NCBI RefSeq assembly: GCF_050436995.1
Contig: NC_134760.1
Location: forward strand, 10,744,001-10,808,000
Reading direction: 5' to 3'
DNA: 64,000 nucleotides
Origin: Anticarsia gemmatalis
Taxonomy: Eukaryota > Arthropoda > Insecta > Lepidoptera > Erebidae
Shown: one piece after another, positions 57,401 to 64,000 of the stretch
Numbering within the stretch: the stretch's first letter is position 1
How the letters are laid out: the number at the start of each line of letters is the position of its first letter
Notes under the pieces: model-generated
Databases searched by the model: none
The model's input: the letters and a program-made list of their open reading frames with translations, nothing else
Told to the model about the DNA's origin: nothing
Program-made: the position numbers and the translations under genes

Positions 57401-57676
57401 GTTTCTAGGTATCGAATATAGCGTTCAGTGTTTTTGATATACGACTTTTATTTATAACCTAATAAGCCCTCTTAATTTTCCATAGTCCCCTTCAGGACGT
57501 ACTGGTAAGGTTCTCTGGGTCCTTTAGTTGACAGACTTATGTTTCTAACGGACTTATCTCGTCCTAGTATTTATATTGAAAAGAATAACCAACATTTTTA
57601 TTATTCCTACTCATTAAGTGCAGTTTTTACGAATAAAAAAGTTCTGATGAGGATAATTGGGGATCAAAACTTTGAC
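54419..57676 (+). other. 3' UTR and downstream DNA of the GTPase gene
   Basis: The first 150 bases are GC-rich and contain a hairpin (ggccacc cctccc ggtggcc at 54428-54447), then AT-rich sequence. The transcript end is not determined. ORFs of 80-107 codons here lack recognisable motifs. No other gene seen. Confidence 0.5.
55668..55673 (+). terminator. Candidate polyadenylation signal
   Basis: AATAAA, the first canonical hexamer I noticed after the stop, which would give a 3' UTR of about 1.27 kb. Such hexamers occur by chance in AT-rich DNA. Confidence 0.25.
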
Positions 57677-57903
57677 GGCCTCCGTGGCGCAATGTTTAAG
57701 GCGGTTGCCACGCCACTACAATGGCGTCGGGAGATCGTGGGTTCGATTCTCACACGGAACAATTATTTGTGCGATCTACAAGTAGATGTTTCAGGTCTGG
57801 ATGTACTTTATATCCGTTTGTATGTTGTTTGTATGCTTGTAAAAGTCTCCTCGACACAATAGCAATACTTATAGTGGAAGTAGTTAAAAAAAACAAAAAG
57901 AAG
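57677..57903 (+). mobile_element. tRNA-derived SINE
   Basis: The head gcctccgtggcgcaatgttt has B box gggttcgattctc, body ttatttgtgcgatc, gtttgtatgcttgtaaaagt and tagtggaagtagtt, and an A-rich tail. caaaactttg before and ccaagactttg after suggest an imperfect target duplication. Confidence 0.85.
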
Positions 57904-58177
57904 ACCAAGACTTTGTAACAAATGTACATGTAAATGCTTTCCAAACTACTCTGTTTCAGGGTTAATACCACACGCGACCTTATAAAATACAAAGGAATGT
58001 GTAATGGTTAAAGTTTGATAGTTATTACACAATTATTAGCACAGTTTGAATAACCACAGACTAGAGAATTGCTGCGGGGAATTCTACTGCTCATGTTATG
58101 TTTGAATTGCTAGGAGAATATAATGAACGAGTGTTTAAGACATAATGAAACAGGAACCGAGCTTAAAATGTAAAAAA

Positions 58178-58232
58178 TAGGGTTGGGCAGAGACCAAAGG
58201 ACACCATTTGGTACGATCCTTACAAACTAACC
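58178..58232 (+). repeat. LINE 3'-region fragment
   Basis: ggttgggcagagaccaaagg, then caccatttggtacgatcctt. Same family as 31417-31497. Confidence 0.55.
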
Positions 58233-59483
58233 TTGAAACCCGAAACCTTCTTGATTCTCGGAGCTTTTAACACTCACAAACCTGCAAGGGAATATTCAAC
58301 ATAGCAATATCAAACCACACAACATCTTCCAAAAGACGAAACCTTACTTAAAAATATAAGAAAAACAACCAAGCACACACAACCGAAACGACAAACAAAA
58401 CAACACAATACCTATACATTACGTAATATCTTCAAAAAGTACTACACAATTTTTAAGATACTCCGCAATGTATGTCACACAAGGGTGGAATACCGCTCAA
58501 TGGTGGTGAAGGCAGTCGTTTATCGTGTCGGTAACGGCATGTATTGTCAAACACATAACGCTCGTTATAATTTGAGAACAAAACAAGTTTCGCGATAACT
58601 GCTGAGGTAGTTATAGACGTTAGAAAATGGGTTGGCAGTAGTTCAAGTGCCAATGACGAGCATATAGTTTAGTTTAAGTTTATAGAACAATTTCCGAGTT
58701 TATTTTAATTTAGTTTAATAGGAAAATTTGGTTAAAATGCAGTGGTAAAATCAAGATATTTTTTTATCTAAGTACGATGTCAAAAATAAATGTTTAGTTT
58801 TTGACGTAACCAAATGTAAACCAGCGTTTAGGTTATTGCCGGTTTATTTCTTCAAATCAAAATGGAATGGATAACATAATTTTGTCATATTCAATATTTA
58901 GTAATGAACAGTTGCAATTAATATTTTTTAAGCGAAATAGAAGTAGATCCAGTTGAAATGACGAGAAACTGTAGGTCGATCCTTCAATAGCTAACTTCAT
59001 TTTTTTTTTTTTACTTACCATTGAGAGTCCTTAACCTGATTAGTTCAGTAAGTAATTTAAAATTTTCCAGATTTTTATATCTGAATAAATACAAAAGTGC
59101 AGTACATAGGTACACAATCAAATAAACAATAAACTTTTACAAAACTGAACTTCTCTCCTACATCTTCACAATCGCCATTCTCTTTCCACTGGCAGTTCGT
59201 TTTATTACAGCTAAGGGAACGAACACGTAGCCCCTAAGTGCCAATTCCGTCCTTATAACCTATATACTATAACGTCTTACAAGTCTGGTAAATATTGGCT
59301 GCGGATTGTGGTTTTGTTCGCTTTAGAATGTAGTTCTTTGTTTGGCTATTTAGCTGAAGAATTTCACCATACATTTGATGAAAGAAATACATATCATGAG
59401 TGGAATTTTGCTTCGCCAAGTCACAATACATTCTTTTTCTCTTAATATTTTAACTTTACTTATTTATATTCTTACTTATGCCC

Positions 59484-59733
59484 AGTTGCGCTCATCGGTC
59501 GGTTAACGATCTGTGTTAACGAACGGTTAAGCAACCGTTGGCGCGATCATTCTATACATGGATGACCACATAGAGGTATTTGAACTGAGCATCTCCGTGC
59601 TTAGGAGGGCACGTAAACAGTTGGTCCCGGTCGTTGTCAATTAAGATAACATTCGTTAAGTCATGTCAATCGCCTAGCGGGCGGCTTTAACATCTTTGAC
59701 ACTTAGTTGACCACTAACCATACGATAGACCAG
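59484..59733 (-). repeat. Dispersed repeat family D, minus-strand copy
   Basis: The minus strand carries gtatggttagtggtcaacta, gacatgacttaacgaatgtt, gccctcctaagcacggagat and ttaaccgaccgatgagcgca, collinear with 38222-38490. A local segment is longer than in that copy. Confidence 0.75.
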
Positions 59734-59888
59734 CATAAAACCACGATGCAACTTGCTCAAAACCTAACCAAACCAAAGTTGATACTTCACATTAATGTGT
59801 TAATCTTATAATAGGTTATAATTCTTACGAACTGTCAAAACAAACAAACTTCATACTGAGAGTTAGACAACTGAACCTATACACTATG

Positions 59889-59917
59889 AGGTCATGAGGT
59901 CAAGAGGTCATAGGTGA
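59889..59917 (+). promoter_or_regulatory. Array of nuclear-receptor-like half-sites
   Basis: AGGTCA at 59889, 59897 and 59905 (two-base spacers, DR2), then AGGTGA at 59912 (one-base spacer). AGGTCA is the core half-site bound by nuclear receptors such as EcR/USP. Distance from any start site is unknown, so function is speculative. Confidence 0.3.
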
Positions 59918-60140
59918 CATTGTGACAAGTTCTTGAAGGTTGATAGAAATTTATGTGATGAGGTTACGAGTTAGTTCGTTATTATTATTAATCGGGTCAA
60001 AATTGGGGTGTGGGGGTCAATGGACCAAAAAGGACTTAGGAGGTTTTATTTATGGTTGTAGTTAAAGTTAGGTCATAGAAAAGGCTTATAAGGAGACGTC
60101 AAAGACCTAAGCGATTTTAGTGGTCATACTCTAAGTTAGA

Positions 60141-60183
60141 TAAAATCACGACTTCTTCCCATAGGGGTAGACAGAGACCAGAA
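60141..60183 (+). repeat. LINE 3'-region fragment
   Basis: ataaaatcacgacttcttcc then cataggggtagacagagacc. Short. Confidence 0.5.
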
Positions 60184-60870
60184 AAAAACAAAAGACAAAG
60201 TTAGTATAAATACCTAGTACTTTTTAACAAAAATGCATTATAAATAACTTTAAGACTCATAATTAAGTGATAATAATATGTAAAACCGTAAAACTTCAGA
60301 TTTTAACACGTAATAGTAAACTATGTATTAATTTAAAACAAAGAATATGGGAACATGATCCCCAAATTTCAGGTGAACAACCTCAGTTATGCCTGTATCA
60401 ATAGCAGATGGCAATTACAGTAGTCGTAACGTGGCAACTTGGCACACAGTAATATCTTTTATATAGACTGTAGACAATAACGCAAGTGTACGTGGCTGAA
60501 GAGAATAGCCGAGTGGTCTAATTTTGTGATAGTTGGAGATTGTATAGCTATTTTGAACAAACTGTTTAATAATATCTGTAATATCACTTACGCATCTTTA
60601 CAAAGATAAAATTTGATGTCTAATTGTCTAGTCAATTGCATCAGTCAGTGCATAATGCATTCTTAGTTTCAGTAGCGAGTAAAACGGTAAGTATAAAAAT
60701 ATATTGCACAAAAAGTAATGACGAAGTTAAAAGAATATCAATAATTGAACCCTACATAAATATTTTTATAATGTAGAGTCCATACCCCACCTCATATTTA
60801 AACACATTCCAAGCTTAAATACCTCAACTGCAATGTACAGTATTTTTTCGTGTCCAAATATTATTTCTTA

Positions 60871-61360
60871 TATATGTTACTGTAAAAGCCCGAACTGTGG
60901 TAAATCCTAAGATTTTCCGGTAAAACCTAAGATTTACCAACTCTCAATGGTAAAAGTCCGAACAAGCCAGAGTTTAAAAACTATGTTACGATATATAAAA
61001 AAATCCTTCTTCATAACTATGTTTATAACTATTTCACGGTGTAATTATATACTGTGACATTGTTATAAAGAAGGAGTTTTGGGCATAGCGACATGGGTAG
61101 GTTAGGTTAGAAGGCTAAGGTGGGAGCGAGCGAAGCGAAGCTCCCACCTTAGCCTTCGTGGTTATTTTTTTTTAACCACCCAAAAGGAGGAGCCCCGCGA
61201 AGCGGGGCTCCGGCGACATCTCGATATCATCAAGTGAATATAGGTAAAAGTTCGAAATAAAATAATTATTCGGACTTTTACCATTGCCAGTTGGTAAATC
61301 TTAGGTTATACCGGAAAATCTTAGGATTTACCACCGTTCGGGCTTTTACAGTAACATATA
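60871..61360. mobile_element. 490-bp foldback element with long inverted arms
   Basis: tatatgttactgtaaaagcc at 60871 and its inverse ending at 61360 start arms of about 90 bp that also share gtggtaaatcctaagatttt, ccggtaaaacctaagattta and atggtaaaagtccgaa. The centre contains a hairpin aaggctaaggtgggagc with its inverse at 61110-61157, and ggagccccgc with gcggggctcc at about 61190-61212, both GC-rich. Imperfect direct repeats of about 30-40 bp (caatgtacagtattttttcg and caatgtatagtattttctcg) flank it. No coding capacity. Confidence 0.75.
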
Positions 61361-61606
61361 CACGACAATGTATAGTATTTTCTCGTGTTCAAAAATGAAT
61401 TCTTTTCTTGACGAAAAACTATTGTAACTTAATCCTTGCAAAAAAACTTGTAACAAAAATAATAACACAGAATATCGTACAAAAGACCAATAGTTATTCA
61501 GAAAAGGTCACACTAAAAAGTTTCACACTTATTATTCCTAACATAGCCTATAGCAAAACTCGTTCGTAATTCTAAAAACTTTTTTATTAAAAATATAGGA
61601 ACTTAA

Positions 61607-62020
61607 GGCCGCTATCCCACAGGCGTACTAGCGTTGGTGTTCCTCCAACGTTTACGTAGCGTCAACGTCGCGCTAACGCAACGGTAACGTCGCGTTTGTT
61701 GATAACAGGTACAATCACGCCGTCCTGTAGTTCGATTTTCTACTACTATCGACTATCGACAACCGGCTAGCTATCGAGAAATTTTGTATGAAAGTCTGAT
61801 TAGCGCCTCTAATGGGCGTCGTAGGAACTGTTTTGGCAGTACATGAATGTCAAACTTTCGATATTAAACAGTGCCAACTGTAGAAAATCGCGGTACAACT
61901 CTGTCCGGGCGCATCAAATAATATCATGTCATCAACGTCGCGGTCAGCGGACGCAACGCACACGCTGCACAACCGTTGGAGATACGTCAACGCTCTTAAA
62001 ACGCCAGAGGGATAGCGGCC
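61607..62020. mobile_element. Harbinger-like MITE carrying a nested MITE
   Basis: Perfect 12-bp termini ggccgctatccc and gggatagcggcc, extending imperfectly inward (aggcgt near both ends), flanked by TAA at 61604-61606 and 62021-62023. The 3-bp TAA duplication is typical of PIF/Harbinger. The inside is rich in aacgtcgcg-like motifs. About 244 bp without the nested element. Confidence 0.75.
61727..61896. mobile_element. 170-bp MITE of family E nested in a MITE
   Basis: gtagttcgattttctactac to gtagaaaatcgcggtac, inverted repeats of about 17 bp with four mismatches. Centre as in 43181-43352. Confidence 0.8.
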
Positions 62021-62380
62021 TAAGGCTGTCCATTCTTGAACCACACCCACAATATTAGAGGCTCAGGTTAGTACGTGACAGTATTTCGCGAACATTTTCC
62101 TTGCTATTATTAAAAAAGTCCCTTTGGGTCAGGGCTGCCATCAAAAAATTTCACGCGGTGCCAGGACAGTTTCGGCTTTATTTTTTATCGGCATATGCAT
62201 TAAACTTTTTGGCAAATAGACACCTTTGTCTAAAAAATAAGTAACGAGTAAAGTAAAACGGGAACCAGCTACCTATTACTAAGATATCGCTGTTTGTCTG
62301 TCTGTCACCTGGCTGTAGGTATCTCCTAAACCGTGATAGTTAGACAGTTCAAATTAGTTATCACAGATAATGTACTTCTT

Positions 62381-62419
62381 TGGCTATATATACTGGCTAT
62401 ATATATTGGCTATATATAC
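62381..62419 (+). repeat. 13-bp tandem repeat
   Basis: Three exact-length copies of tggctatatatac/t. Confidence 0.9.
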
Positions 62420-63765
62420 CAAACATATGTAAAAATGCTTAAACACGTGACTTTTTTGCCGTTTTTCTAGTAATCTACCTAGTACTACCTATACTAATCT
62501 AAATCGTAAATAATAGTACTAAACCATTATTAAAAACGGCATTGCCATTAATAAAAATAAAATTAAAATACCACTGGCCTTAAGTACGCCTTTATACTAC
62601 TTTTGTATATGAAGTAAATAAATAAATAAACCATTCGTGCGCGAACCAAACTCACACGACCGGATTATAAAACTCCAGGAAATAATATAGTATGTCAAAT
62701 AAATACTTTACCTAATTTTTTCTGTTATTCATACAATTACACTACATTAAACAAAATAAATGGAAACATAACTAACATCTAACAAAAACAAACCAAGGAA
62801 CAAAAACAAACGATAAAACTAGCAAGGAGTTCGCAACTAAAATAGTGTTACATTTTCTTACATTACCATAATGGCGGATTGCTTTTACTCCGTCATTTCC
62901 CGCCATTTTCAGTCACCGCGTTCCTTTCCACTCATTTACTGAAATTCGCGCGGAATAGTTAGTTAATTTAATTATCACGCTTTTAACAACCGGCGAGGCA
63001 CAATTTGAATTCCTTTACGAATGAGAATCATTGTATTTTCGTGTAATTTTTAAAGGACGCCTTGGGTCGTGGAATCAAAGATGTAAATGTGGTTTGCTAA
63101 GATTTTGATTACGAGAAATTGTGAAAATTCCCTTTTTAGAGTAACGAGAAAAATGTGACTCGCATTATTTATTCGAATCAAGTAAAATACGATAAGATAA
63201 AAACTATTATAGAGACTTGTTTGGAAACGGTACGGGTGACGGAGACAAACCAAACACAGAATTAAGAAGCAATAGGCTTCTTCTTAGGAGTCCGTTTGTT
63301 ACGTCTAGTTTCTTTCGAACAATTCAATGATATATAAATAGAGTATTCCAAAGCCATAATGTAGTCATTACATAGTATTGATCATTATAAATTATATTAT
63401 GTACGTAAATAAAATCTTCAGAGCTACTTACTAGTCCTGTGTTTTCAGCAAAACTATAGAAAGTTAGCTGTCGTTTTCTCCGAACCTAGGTAGACAGTTT
63501 ACTGGCTATTTTGATATTGTAACTGAAACCTGTCTAAGCCATACCTGGAGCTGTATCTCCCATAGATTGTTACGTTAGTCACTACTCAAGAGCTGCAGAC
63601 GGCGGGCGTCAGACAAAATAATGGCAATTATACATACATAACATAAACATATAGGTGTGTGCAAAGAAGTATGAAAAACATTCCACATGTAGATTGTGTA
63701 GTCACTATGTACAATATTAATCCCACATAATATGAGGCTAGCCTAGTGCTAATACCAAGGATATT

Positions 63766-63830
63766 ACTGGCCGGGGATCAAACCTGTGAGAACAGCAGTC
63801 GCATACTATATCGCCCAGTCCTCTGAGACT
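63766..63830 (-). repeat. tRNA-like retroposon head, minus strand
   Basis: Minus strand has cacaggtttgatccccgg, a B-box-like motif, preceded by a tRNA-like but unpaired 5' half. Probably a SINE fragment. Confidence 0.4.
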
Positions 63831-64000
63831 AATAGATATTTAATAAATTGTTGATATTTAGTAAATTAGAGAATAAATAATGGAATTGCTGAAATTTTAG
63901 AGAAACGTTTATGAAATAAAGAATAATATCACTCTGTACCTAACATCGGCCGCCATTTTTCATCTCTATCATAAAATCATCGGCGTAAATCAAATTACTA

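Larger units (their letters stand above)
62024..64000. other. Non-coding end of window
   Basis: AT-rich, no gene recognised. Contains a 13-bp tandem repeat and a tRNA-like fragment, listed separately. Confidence 0.5.

Noticed and set aside
61843..62058. 71-codon ORF and its antisense over the nested MITEs
   Set aside because: Lies across two MITE boundaries with no protein motifs; an accident of GC-rich MITE sequence.

Overview
The window looks like part of an insect nuclear genome, most probably a moth or butterfly. It is AT-rich with one intron-rich host gene, canonical GT-AG introns, two nuclear-type tRNA genes, and dense non-LTR retrotransposons, tRNA-derived SINEs and MITEs. Several repeat motifs match ones I associate with Lepidoptera. 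The taxon is inferred from memory of these families, not from a search.

The only host protein gene I can support runs on the + strand from 12373 to 54418 in six coding exons. Every junction keeps the reading frame, giving a 233-residue Rho-family GTPase. Its P-loop (GDTQCGKT), switch II (DTSGT), G4 (CKAD) and C-terminal CCVM box match the atypical, GTPase-defective Rnd/RhoE type rather than classical Rho, Rac or Cdc42. A good splice acceptor lies 6 bases before the ATG, so at least one 5' exon lies upstream and was not located. The introns hold a tRNA-Glu(TTC) gene (antisense, intron 1), a tRNA-Phe(GAA) gene (sense, intron 2), a near-intact CR1/jockey-like retrotransposon (intron 1), and, in intron 4, a 2.3 kb inverted-repeat element carrying a fossil retrotransposon. 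A decayed duplicate of coding exon 5 lies about 430 bp upstream of the real exon.

Upstream of the gene, 1-707 is an internally deleted PIF/Harbinger-like element, 3581-3785 is a mariner-derived MITE, and 4777-9110 is an apparently full-length two-ORF non-LTR retrotransposon with a 12-bp target-site duplication. Its two ORFs share one frame and are separated by a single TAA in the context CAA TAA CAA TTA. This is the tobacco-mosaic-type readthrough context (CARYYA 3' of the stop), with TAA in place of TAG. ORF2 has no ATG before its endonuclease domain, so readthrough or another non-AUG mechanism seems necessary. This is the most interesting observation in the window.

Downstream of the gene (54419-64000) I see no further protein gene. 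The region holds 3' UTR sequence, SINE and LINE fragments, an array of AGGTCA half-sites, a foldback element with about 90-bp inverted arms and GC-rich inner hairpins, and a MITE nested inside a Harbinger-like MITE.
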